DNA from: Argyresthia goedartella
Taxonomy: Eukaryota; Arthropoda; Insecta; Lepidoptera; Argyresthiidae
Reading direction: 5' to 3'
NCBI GenBank assembly: GCA_949825045.1
Contig: OX463835.1
Coordinates: forward strand, 18,059,201 to 18,123,200
Length of the DNA stretch: 64,000 nt
Shown: positions 11,010-22,000 of the stretch, piece after piece
Layout of the letters: each line of letters opens with the position of its first letter
How positions within the stretch are numbered: the first letter of the stretch is position 1
Program-made: the position numbers and the translations under genes
The notes under the pieces: model-generated
What the model saw: only the letters and a program-made list of their open reading frames with translations
Databases searched by the model: none
Told to the model about the DNA's origin: nothing

Positions 11010-12884
11010 CGTAGTTATTCAAAAATGTTTTAACGCGTTTGTGCCGTAGCTAAATCTAATTTCATTAAAAACAAAATTGAATCTAGTAGCAATGTAATGA
11101 AAACGACTTGGCAAATTATAAACAGAGAGACTGGAAAGGCCAAAGCTACACATAATAACTTCAAGCTTAAGATAGATAATCAATTGCTAAGTACAGACCT
11201 AGAAGTAGCAAAAGCTTTCAAAAATTTCTTTACGGACATTCCAGTTTCAACAACCAAGTCTTTAAATTCATCTCCCGCTGCTGCTGAATCTATACTTAAA
11301 CAAAACTTTGAGGAATGTAAAACAGATTTTAAATTTAGGCACGTAAATAATGAAGACATTGTAAAAGCGTTTAAATCCCTGGAAATGAAAAAGACAGCTG
11401 ACGCCCATGGTCTATCAGTAAAAATTGTTAGTTCCATTGTAGATTGTATTGCACCTCACCTTTGGTGTATATTTAATCAATGTATAGATAATGGTGTGTT
11501 TCCTGACTTGATGAAACTAAGTAAAGTTATACCTTTATTCAAAGCTGGTAGTACATCAGACCCCACCAATTTTAGACCCATATCGATACTACCAACGCTT
11601 AGCAAAATATTTGAAAAACTCATACTTAATCAATTGCAAAGTCATTTTTATCTCAATAATTTAATTCATATTGCTCAGTTTGGTTTCACAAAGGGTCGTT
11701 CAACAGCCGATGCTGGTGTTGAACTAATCGACAATATTTTTGATACCTGGGAAGACGCAATGGATGCAATAGGTGTCTTCTGCGATCTATCCAAGGCTTT
11801 TGATTGCGTCCATCATGACACTCTTGTCAGGAAGTTACGCCATTATGGTGTAAAAGATCAGGCACTTGGCCTTCTGGAGTCATATCTAACAGATAGGGTT
11901 CAGATGGTCGATGTTAATGGGAAAAGATCACCTGGGTCTTCAATAAGTATGGGCGTACCGCAAGGTTCAATTCTTGTTCCTTTCTTGTTTTTAGTATATA
12001 TTAATGATTTACCTTACCTTGTTAAAGCAAAACATGGGTTAGTATTGTTTGCCGATGATACTTCTTTGATATTTAAAGTTAAAAGACAGCAATCAAATTA
12101 TGACGAGGTAAACAATGCTATCTCTAGTATAGTGAACTGGTTTACTGTTAACAATTTATTACTTAATGAAAAGAAAACTAAATGTATTAAATTCGTGTTA
12201 CCCAATGTGAACCCGGTAACTACAGACATATTTATAAAAGGACAGAGATTGGACCTTGTGCAGTCGACTGTCTTTTTGGGCATTACTTTAGACGCCAAAC
12301 TACAATGGGATCCTCATATAAATAAATTGTCGAACAGACTGAGTTCGGCAGCGTTCGCAGTTAAAAAAATTAGAGCTCTTACCGACGTAGACACCGCTAG
12401 ACTAGTCTACTTTAGTTACTTTCATAGTCTAATGACCTATGGTATTTTATTGTGGGGTCACGCTGCGAATGCTAATAGTATATTTATTCTGCAGAAACGG
12501 GCTGTTCGTGCAATTTATAGATTAGGGCCTAGAGTGTCACTGAGGGAAAAGTTTAAAGAAATCAATATTCTGACATTTGTGTCTCAATATATCTATGACA
12601 ATCTTGTGTATGTAAAAAGAAATATAACTAATTTTCAGAAGTACAGTGATATACACAATTTTAATACTAGAAATAAAGACAAGTTGGTTGCTTATGTAAG
12701 CCGACTACATAAAATTAGTAATTATTTTAAAGGCAATTGTATACGCTATTACAATAAGGTCCCTACTGATATTAAAAACTTACCTTTAGACAAGTTTAAA
12801 ATAATAATAAAACAGAAATTGTATAAAAAAGGTTACTATAGGATATCTGATTACTTAGAGGACAGATGTCCATGGGAATAGATT
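11010..12884 (+). pseudogene. LINE ORF2, reverse transcriptase part (CR1/L2 group)
   Basis: This continues the endonuclease frame interrupted at 5088, with one in-frame TAA at about 11037 and then an open frame from 11097 to 12881. Reverse transcriptase blocks are in order: [57 protein letters not shown], the catalytic LFADDTSL, and FLGITLDAKLQWDPH. The thumb and C-terminal region follow, with YGILLWG and [13 protein letters not shown]. The AFDCV-H-LL and [16 protein letters not shown] wording fits the CR1/L2/Daphne side of the LINE tree rather than RTE or R2. No RNase H is seen. Fragments of a related LINE lie at 27190-28236 and 38404-39745. Confidence 0.88.
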
Positions 12885-13112
12885 GTTTGAGTAACAGGCT
12901 GTTTCGATATATAATTAGCATTCATTTTGTAATTTGACAATATTTTATTTAAAAAAGGAAACGCAAAAGATGCGACGACTGTGGAGTTTCTTCGGTGAGC
13001 TCTTCTCCACAGATTCCGCCATTGTGTTAGTGAACTCACCCAAAAAAATGTAATGACGGATCTAAGTGATGTAACAACATCCTATGGAAATAAATGATTT
13101 TTGATTTGATTT
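12885..13112 (+). mobile_element. LINE 3' UTR with (TTTGA)n tail
   Basis: This is the sequence after the ORF2 stop, ending in four copies of a TTTGA-type repeat (13092-13112). A hairpin-prone GGAGAAGAGC / TCTTCTCC-like segment is present around 12985-13015. The tail abuts the Tc1 relic. Confidence 0.75.
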
Positions 13113-13412
13113 GATTTGATAATGATCCGAAACCCACTGCAAAAGTAGTAAAAGATTTCTTAAGGAAACAGTCTGTGATAGTTTTGGATTGGTCCCCGTA
13201 GTCTGGATTTAAATCCAATGGAAATTTGTGGTACCAGGTGAAGAAGACAGTGGCGACAAAGCGGACATCAAATGTCGATCAACTTTAAACAGCTTTTATA
13301 GAAGCATGGGAGCAAACTCCGGTGGAAGCATCTACAAAATTAATCGCTTCTGTGCCTAAGAGATGTCTTGCTGTCATTTCTGCCAAAGGAAATGCGACCA
13401 AATATTGATACG
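13113..13412 (+). pseudogene. Tc1-like transposase C-terminal relic
   Basis: The translated frame shows DNDPKPTAKVVKDFL, a diverged DLNPIENLW-like block and an ending AVISAKGNATKY, the last third of a Tc1 DD34E transposase. Stop codons and frame slips are present. It begins immediately after the LINE tail, as if the LINE had entered the element, but no 5' Tc1 half is visible left of 4281. Confidence 0.7.
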
Positions 13413-13645
13413 TACCAGAATGTTATATAAAAGTGTTAGGAATTTTGTGGAATAAAGATAATTTCAATAATAACAATATATTATTTATTCCTTCTTAATA
13501 AAATGTCTTTAATTATATGGCCATATCTTTGTTAAGTTTATTAGGATAAATCCATAAAAGATAAGGAACAGATTAGTATTAGTCGTAGTGAGAACAAGGC
13601 CTAGCTTACTTTAAAACTGAACTGAAGTTGAGGAATTATATTCTA

Positions 13646-13999
13646 ATGTTGTGTGGAATTTGAGACGCCGCAAACTTGTGTTGTGTGGAATTTTAGACGC
13701 CGCAAACCAGTGTTGTGTGGAATTTGAGACGCCGCAAACTAGTGTTGTGAGGAATTTGAGACGACGAAAACTAGTGCTGTGTTAAATTTGAGTCGCCGCA
13801 AACTAGTGCTGTGTGGAATTTGAGACGCCGCAAACCAATGTTGTGTGGAATCTGAGACGAAGCAAACTAGTCTTGCGTGTAATTTGTGACGCCGCAAACT
13901 AGTGATGTGTGGAATTTGAGACGCCGCAAACTAGTGTTGGGTAAATTTTGAGAAGCCGCAAATTAGTGCTGGGTCAAATTTGAGAAGACGCGATTATGG
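13646..13999. repeat. 32-bp minisatellite, about 11 units
   Basis: A repeated unit of the form GTGTGGAATTTGAGACGCCG + CAAACTAGTGTT runs with substitutions but almost no indels. Individual units differ at several positions, so the array is not freshly homogenised. Confidence 0.85.
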
Positions 14000-14566
14000 T
14001 GTTTTGGTACGTTTAAAAAAACATTAATAAATACCTAAACACCATTAATTGCCATAATATGCATCGAAGTACAGCCCAAGAGCTTTAATATAACATGAGC
14101 GTCATTAATGTTGGACAATGTTGAAAAAGTGCGCCCAAACTGACGCATGGTCCTTTATAAGGTAAGCAAACAGTTTGCGCGGACTGTCAGGCGTGATGAG
14201 CACAAATCCAATGCCTCGGCCTACTCATGTAGCGGGAAAAAGAAGTAAGCATTATGTATGTACGTCAAACGATGTCCAGATAGTAAAAGGTATTTGAAAG
14301 AACGTAAAATGGAAGCAACAAGACCAAAATGTAAAATAATCACTGCGCTGCGGTTACCCTGCAATTGGTGATTTCAAATGATTCCGGCTCGATGAGTCAA
14401 TTTGTCAAGTCAAGGCAAGTTTGTTTACGTTTTTTTAATACAAATTGGCTTTACTATAGCGCTGTCTTTATGCGGAATCCAAACAGTTTGCTTGTCAGCC
14501 GTAGTAAGGACAAAGCTTTAGTCTCTGCCTTCCCCGTTTCCAGGAAAAATGCCCGACGTAAGCATA

Positions 14567-14985
14567 TGTAGTGTACGAATTGAGATATAGCTATAGCGTA
14601 AGGCAGTAGAGATAAGTACGGTGACACAAGCGATATTTGCATTCGCTTAGGTTAAGCCAATAATGGAGGTGAGGTGTGCAGGCTATAAAAAGGGCGTGCG
14701 CGCCAGTCAGCGGGTTAGTCTGTATCGAGCAGTCGTACTGAGCGCACCTCCTCCCACATTATTGGACTAGCCAGTCCCCGCGTCTAGTGTGGTTATTATG
14801 TATCTAGTACTCCCCGTGTTTAGTGTGACTGTAACTAGTGCTCCCAGTGTCAAGTGTCATTATTCTGTGTCTAGTACATGATTCGTGCCCTAAAGTTAAT
14901 AAACTGTTGACTCCAATGCTCGAGTACCCATCACACCCATCCTCGGGACGCCCTCAGCTATCGGTCCTGACCCTTCTGCGACATA
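14567..14985 (+). mobile_element. Probable solo LTR with TATA box and poly(A) signal
   Basis: A TATAAAAAGG box at about 14687 is followed at suitable spacing by TCAG-type initiator sequence. AATAAACTGTTGACT follows about 200 bp later, then a GC-richer end finishing near CTGCGACA. CATATG flanks both sides (14563-14568 and 14982-14987), but the exact boundaries are ambiguous. The promoter-plus-polyadenylation layout is that of an LTR; a host promoter is the alternative. Confidence 0.4.
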
Positions 14986-15329
14986 TGTATGTTGAACGAT
15001 GTGTTGTGTCTTCTTGATAATCTTCTATTGCCCATCTGTGTAGTTTATTTATTTCATTTTGCTGTGTATTGTGACAGTTTAATAATTCTTTCTATTCTGT
15101 TCCCTAGCGCGAGGCTGATTGGTGTAGCGCGGACTCGCAGATTCCCTGGGAAACGTCCACTGCCCACGGATAGAAGGGGGACTTACCGTTGGGTGGATCT
15201 CAGCTGCCGTTCCAGGGCAATGGGAATTCAGAGAGTCCGGGCTATCGTTCTGAAGAGTATTGAGGTCGGTGCAGGTTTATAGCGAATTGATTTATTCATG
15301 AGCGGTGACGACACTTGTCTTTTAGTTAT

Positions 15330-15654
15330 TTTATCTACACACGTATCATAAACCCTTTTTACTGCGTCTAAAATCCGCAGGTTAAGACAAGCATAATGTA
15401 TAGCTATTTGGTAAAAACTCATTTCTTATCTGAAAATTTGTACATTATGACCATAATGTATAAAAATTTGTCAAATTATGACATTCAAATTTCGAACGCC
15501 GACGCCCACCTGCGTGCCGCCCCTAGTTTGTCTGTGAAGTTGGTACTACAGAACATGCTAAACCACTGCAGAGCAATGATCAATGCCACAATGCCGGTCA
15601 AACATGCGGTTCCTGAACACATCAAATAGAGCTTATGATATGTGTATAGATAAA
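15330..15654 (+). mobile_element. MITE family A, copy 1
   Basis: Terminal inverted repeats TTTATCTACACACGTATCAT ... ATGATATGTGTATAGATAAA. The interior includes GAACGCCGACGCCCACC and GCCACAATGCCGGTC. Further copies are at 20245-20534 (-), 21096-21396 (+), 26692-26976 (+) and 60431-60700 (-). Flanking sequence CTAGTGTATGTAACTGTACA is also shared by most copies, so the mobile unit may be longer than the TIRs. No coding capacity. Confidence 0.75.
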
Positions 15655-15731
15655 CTAGTGTATGTAACTGTACATAATCAGGCATTAAAACTCTCGCGTA
15701 TTAATGCCCTCCATTATGTAGCAGTCACAAA

Positions 15732-15793
15732 CGAGTGTGTGTCAGTTGTCGATGTGAAACTACTATTTCACATCGACAACTGACACACACTCG
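15732..15793. repeat. 28-bp-arm perfect hairpin
   Basis: CGAGTGTGTGTCAGTTGTCG and the following GATGTGAAA are repeated exactly in inverted orientation after a 6-bp spacer (15760-15765). It abuts the end of the MITE-associated sequence. Confidence 0.92.
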
Positions 15794-15928
15794 ATTTGGA
15801 TTGTTTATGACCCGACTGCTTTGGGCGCCCTCTTGGTCCATTACCAAGTACAAGTAATCCCTGTATCGACCCACAGAGGGCGTTACCCAAGGCATCGGTA
15901 ATCGCGCTATACCGGCACGAACACTGAC

Positions 15929-16046
15929 CTTGCAGCGCGGCTCTATCAGTTCGGTCGCGTTAATGAGTTTCCCACACTTGTCGCACTGATCGCCTCGCGC
16001 GCTGGTGTACAGGCACCCCGGGTGGTGACAGGTGCCCTCCACGAAC
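15929..16046 (-). CDS. MARS1: MARS1 exon 11
   Basis: Acceptor TGCAATTGCAG; encodes [20 protein letters not shown] then [19 protein letters not shown], the remaining zinc-knuckle cysteines. Donor AAG|GTCAGT, phase 0. 118 bp. The upstream intron becomes minisatellite about 30 bp from the acceptor. Confidence 0.93.
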
Positions 16047-19000
16047 CTGCAATTGCATTGACCATTTTTACCGTGAGGGGTGGCAGAGTAGATATACAAG
16101 TTTAGTACTAGGAGTGAAGGGGTGGCAGAGTAGATATTCAAGTTTAGTCCAAGCAGTGGAGAGATGACAGAGTAGTTGAGTTGAGAGACATTTGAGTTTA
16201 ATAAAAGGAGTGGAGGGGTGGCAGAGTAGATATTCATGTTTTACAAGGAGTGGAGAGGTGGCAGAGTAGATATTCAAGTTTAGTAAAAGGCGTTTAGCAA
16301 AAAGAGGGGTGGCAGTGTAGATATTCAAGTTAAGTCCAAGGTGTGGAGGGGTGGCAGAGAAGATATTCAAATTTAGTACAAGGAGCGTAGGGGTGGCAGA
16401 GTGGATATTCAAGTTTAGTACAAGGCGTGGAGGGGTGGCAGAGTAGACATTCATGTTTAGTTAATGGAGTGGAGGGGTGGCAGAGTAGATATTCATGTTT
16501 TACAAGGAGTGGAGAGGTGGCAGAGTAGATATTCAAGTTTAGTAAAAGGCGTTTAGCAAAAATAGGGGTGGCAGTGTAGATATTCAAGTTAAGTCCAAGG
16601 AGTGGAGGGGTGGCAGAGAAGATATTCAAGTTTAGTACAAGGAGCGTAGGGGTGGCAGAGTGGATATTCAAGTTTAGTACAAGGCGTGGACGGGTGGCAG
16701 AGTAGACATTCATGTTTAGTTAAAGGAGTGGAGGGATGGCAGAGTAGATATTCATGTTTTACAAGGAGTGGAGAGGTGGCAGAGTAGATATTCAAGTTTA
16801 GTAAAAGGCGTTTAGCAAAAAGAGGGGTGGCAGTGCAGATATTCAAGTTTAGTCCAAGGAGTGGAGGGGTGGCAGAGAAGATATTCAAGTTTAGTACAAG
16901 GAGCGTAGGGTTGGCAGAGTGGATATTCAAGTTAAGTACAAGGCGTGGAGGAGTGGCAGAGTAGACATTCATGTTTAGTTAAAGGAGTGGAGGGGTGGCA
17001 GAGTAGATATTCATGTTTTACAAGGAGTGGAGAGGTGGCAGAGTAGATATTCAAGTTTAGTAAAAGGCGTTTAGCAAAAAGAGGGGTGGCAGTGTAGATA
17101 TTCAAGTTTAGTCCAAGGAGTGGAGGGGTGGCAGAGAAGATATTCAAATTTAGTACAAGGAGCGTAGGGGTGGCAGAGTGGATATTCAAGTTTAGTACAA
17201 GGCGTGGAGGGGTGGCAGAGTAGACATTCATGTTTAGTTAATGGAGTGGAGGGGTGGCAGAGTAGATATTCATGTTTTACAAGGAGTGGAGAGGTGGCAG
17301 AGTAGATATTCAAGTTTAGTAAAAGGCGTTTAGCAAAAATAGGGGTGGCAGTGTAGATATTCAAGTTAAGTCCAAGGAGTGGAGGGGTGGCAGTGTAGAT
17401 ATTCAAGTTTAGTCCAAGGAGTGGAGGGGTGGCAGAGAAGATATTCAAGTTTAGTACAAGGAGCGTAGGGGTGGCAGAGTGGATATTCAAGTTTAGTACA
17501 AGGCGTGGAGGGGTTGCAGAGGAGAAGATATTCAAGTTTAGTCAAAGGAGTGGACGTGACACGAACATTTGACGAATGAAACAAACAAGCACGTTGTTAT
17601 AAGTACGGGATGATGTCATAACTCGATAGTTATGCAAAAAAAAACGAACAACGGAAGAAATCGCAGCGCTGCAGACCTCTTTCCATAGCGGAGCCAACTG
17701 GTGGTGTGAATTTTCGGGAGGTTTTTTTTACGCTTGTTAGTTTTATTCTGTCAATCTCACCTGTCAGCGAGGAACCTGTCACAGTGTTGACAGTGCAGCT
17801 GGTCCACCGATTGGGTGCTGATAAAGCCGTTCGCTTTCAGCTTCAGAAACATGCTCTGTGTAATTCTGTGGAGAAAAACACAAAATATAATTAAATATGA
17901 ATGCTAAGATCTTAGCAAGTGCAGGTCTTTAGTAACTGCCTACCCCTTCTGGGAGAAAGGAGCCGTATGTGTTGCTTGTTCAACGCATACCTACTTTGAG
18001 AGAAATCACATTTTCGACACGCGTTGCATTGTCATTTTTGACAGGCGTTCAATTTTTGACAGTCGAATGACACTTTGTTGCCAGGCGTACCTTTTATTGA
18101 CAGTTTCATTTGAAATGTCACAGTTCTGACTGGCGTAACAATTATGTCGTGCAGGCACCACAATATGTTTGACAGATTTTTACCAAGCGGTACACGTTAC
18201 TATGTACAGCGAAGTACTTGTCGCAATGCTGGCGAGGGGTTGGCCCCCCTCCGATGTTGTGTCGTATATTTATTACTATTGTTCAGATAAGCAGCCTACT
18301 AAATCTTAGCAGTAATATGGAACTAATCGGGCTGTTCCATCTGGTACAAATGTCACAATAGTTGACGTTTTGAATTCAAATTCGAATCAAATTATGTCGC
18401 TAGAAATGGCGTTAGTCCGCGTCAATTTCAAATTAAAATTAGAACACCTTTGTCTGTGGATGCTCAAACATCTTTCTCGTGTCGCGCAGTAGATGATAAT
18501 CCTCACATCTGTCGTTATTATCTTGAATAAGTCTTGAGGCGTTAAACTAACTAACCAAGATAAGCGTAACCGAACCGGCAGAAGCAGTGGGACTTCACGC
18601 CGCCGAGCCCAGATCCAGGTTGCGACCGTGAATAGGCTTGCAGAGGCAAAGCAGAGCTGATGCAGCTCTCCAAGCGTGAGTAGCCTGACACAGGAACGGA
18701 AGTAAGTGAAGCTATCATCTCTTGGGCCTAGACAGGCTAGGCAGGCAGTGAGACTTCTAGAGGTCTCACTGCCCCAATACAAACTTACCTTCACAAGCCC
18801 ATTCCGTTTTTCGTCATACAGTCCGCCATATAGCTCACCCCGAGCGTGCAACTACATTTTTGTCAATTTTTATATTTTCGACAGATTTTTATTTTTGACA
18901 GGTGTGTCCTTTTTAACAAGTGTCTCATTTTGACAGCTTGTGTGCTATGTAATGTCGACCTATCTGGCGCTGCGGCTGTGGCTCTGCCTTCCTTGAGAGA

Positions 19001-22000
19001 AGTCCCGGGTTCGATCCCCGGCCGGGGATAAAGACAAATAAAATCTCCAGGTCTTGGATGTTTATATGTGTGTGATGTTGCTGTTTCTGGTTACCACGAC
19101 ACAGGGTATCCTAGTGTGGGGCCAGAAGCAATGTATGTGCCTGTATGTTATTATTTATCTTTGTGTTTATTGACAAATGCCACATTTTTACATGTGTCAT
19201 ATTTTTGACAGGCGTCACATTTTGACAGAATTTCCATTTTTAAAGGTGTCTCCTTATTAACCAGTGTCACATTCTGAAAGAGTATTATATTAAAACATTT
19301 CACCTTTTCAGGCTTGGTATTTTCAACAGACGTCAAGTTCGTACCAGTTTTATTTTCTTGACAGTAATTTTGACAAATACTGTCAAACACTTACTCGGTC
19401 TGCTCGGCGGTGCTGGTGCGTCCGAAGTGATCAAACCCGATGTTGAACCAGCGGTACACGTCGTTGTGTAGCGCGAAGTACTTGTCGCAGATCTGGCGTG
19501 GGGTAATACCCTCTTCGATGGCCTGGCGGAGAACGGAATTCGAATATTGTAGCTGCGACATGTCATCCTGAAGACCATCTGTGCACTATACTGGGGCCTG
19601 TAGCTCTGTGGCCTTTTCTGCCATCTATAAAATTCTATCACAAACCCTTTTGAAACATGTTTGCTTACTTCAAAAGATACCCTAAGACGTTCATCCACTT
19701 TTTTCTAATGTTCGGGCTTACTGCACATGGGCACAATGCTGTATTTCTTAGTCATTTTAGTTTTTATTCGTGAGTATTGTGGGGAGTTCTTTGCAGTATG
19801 GCGCGCTGGAGCCGAATGAGCCCCACCGATCCGAACACCTGACGGGTAAAGTGACGTCATCGCTGATCCTACATGCTATGCTCAGTTGACAAAATCGTTT
19901 CGCGGGGAGTCGAAACTATAGCTTTAATAACTCTGTCAATTGTTAAGATATCGTAAAACTAAAAACACAGCGATATTCCATATTTTTTAATAAATTTAAC
20001 TGCATTCACGAGATTTTCGTGGCCACATTCATTCTTTCAAGGGTCAGTGCATTCTATATTACAACAACATACCTCAGGAAATTTTGAAATTGCCAGCAAT
20101 TGAAAATAGTAGTTTATGTGACTGCTACATAATGGAGGCCATTAATACTCGAGAGTGGGTTTATGAAACGAGCCGAAGGCGACTTTCATAATAATATCAC
20201 TCGAGAGTTTTAATGCCTAATTATGTACAGTTACATACACTAGTTAATCTACACACATATCTAAGCTCTCTTTGATGTGTTCAGGAACCGCATGTTTGAC
20301 CGGCATTGTGGCTCTGCAGTTGTTTAGCTTGTTCTGTAGTACCAACTTCATGCAGGCGGGCGTCGGCGTTCGAAATTTGAATGTCTTAATATGTAGAAAA
20401 TTACACATTATCGTCATAATGTGTAATTTTTCAGATAAGAAATGAGTTTTTACCAAGTAGTTTAACATTATGCTGATCGTAACTTGCGGTTTTTATACGT
20501 AGCAAAGAGGGTTTATGATACTTGTGTAGATAAACATATGTAAAAGCGACTTTGTCTATAAAGGGCTGTAATATAACTCAACACAGAACTCGCTCTTAAA
20601 AAAATGTAATGATTTATTCCTGCATATTATTTATAATAATTAATATTGTAATATTTGTATTAGTGAAACACAACCCATTTTTAAGAGATCTAAAAATCAA
20701 TCTGTGGTGGTTTTTTCGCCCTTCTTCTCCCACAGTGGTCCAATGTATAGAAGAGGCACACAATGACAACGAAGTATATGTAAATATCTACAGTAATAGA
20801 GAAACTTTGACTTTGACGCATACAATTGAATTAACCAGGTATTAATAAGTCACCTTAGTCTCAGTAGCGGTTCCATATTCGTCCGTCCCGCAAATGTATA
20901 GCGCGTTGTAGTCACACAACCGACAGTACCTGAAAACACACAAATATTCACTCGTACATCATAATGCTAATTTATTATTTAAATGCAGCATTCTTATGCG
21001 CCTTATATTATTCGCAACTCAAACACTGTTTAACGTTGGGTGACGTTACGATTTTCTGCCTGCAGAGGAGTATTTCTCAAAAATATGAAAAATCATTTAT
21101 CTACACACGTATCATAAACCCTTTTTATTTCGTCCAAAAATCGCACGTTACGATCAGCATAATGTTAAACTACTTTGTAAAATCTCATTTCTTATCTGAA
21201 TATTGAACATTATGACCATAATGTGTAAATTTTCTACATTCAAATTTCGAACGCCGACGCCCGCCTGCGTGTCGCCCCTACTTTGTCTGTGAAGTTGGTA
21301 CTACAAAACAAGCTAAACAACTCAATGCCACAATGCCGGTCAAACATGCGGTTCCAGAACACATCAAAGAGAGCTTATGATATGTGTGTAGATAAACTAG
21401 AGTATGTAACTGTACATAATTAGGCAATAAAAATGCCCTCCATTATGTATCAGTCACATAAACTACTATAAGATGTCTCAGGACCGTGAGGACTGGCGCT
21501 TTAGAGAACAGACATACAACAAACAAAGTAAGAGTAAAAAGTTACATTAAAAAAAAACATTTTCATCCCTAAGACGATGCGGGTAAGTACCGTTCCCTTT
21601 TCAAATGATGGTATAAGACGGTACAAATATCCAAGCAAATTGTTACTACGGCCATATCAGTAGCGTCCTACAGACTAAGGTATAGAGACGGTACGGTACA
21701 GTAATGTGTGTGTTGTGCGCGAACGCCGACAAGTCTAACATTCGGACCTCCGTTAGTTTTTTACTAAATTTAATACAAAATATGTCTCCTATAACCTTGA
21801 CCTCAATAGTGAAAGCTGTGAAAAGTGCATTATTACCATTGGAGCAAAAAATCTCCTTAAACGACACGGTTAGTGATCTAAAAGAAGACATCAGACGATT
21901 TAAAACCGTTGAATCAGTGAACAGTGCAGCAAAACCCGCACACACACACAAACGAGCCCCAGTAGCCGTGTCCGCACAAGCAGGCACACCACAACAAGTG

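Noticed and set aside
16076..17545. Possible CRISPR array
   Set aside because: Repeats are contiguous with no unique spacers and sit in a eukaryotic intron.
16068..17584. Series of 72-170 codon minus-strand open frames with [13 protein letters not shown] repeats
   Set aside because: They arise from the minisatellite; frame changes every 259 bp and there is no independent start or conserved domain.
18962..19035. Functional tRNA gene at the CCCGGGTTCGATCCCCGG box
   Set aside because: Only box-like promoter elements of a SINE are present; no complete cloverleaf could be drawn.
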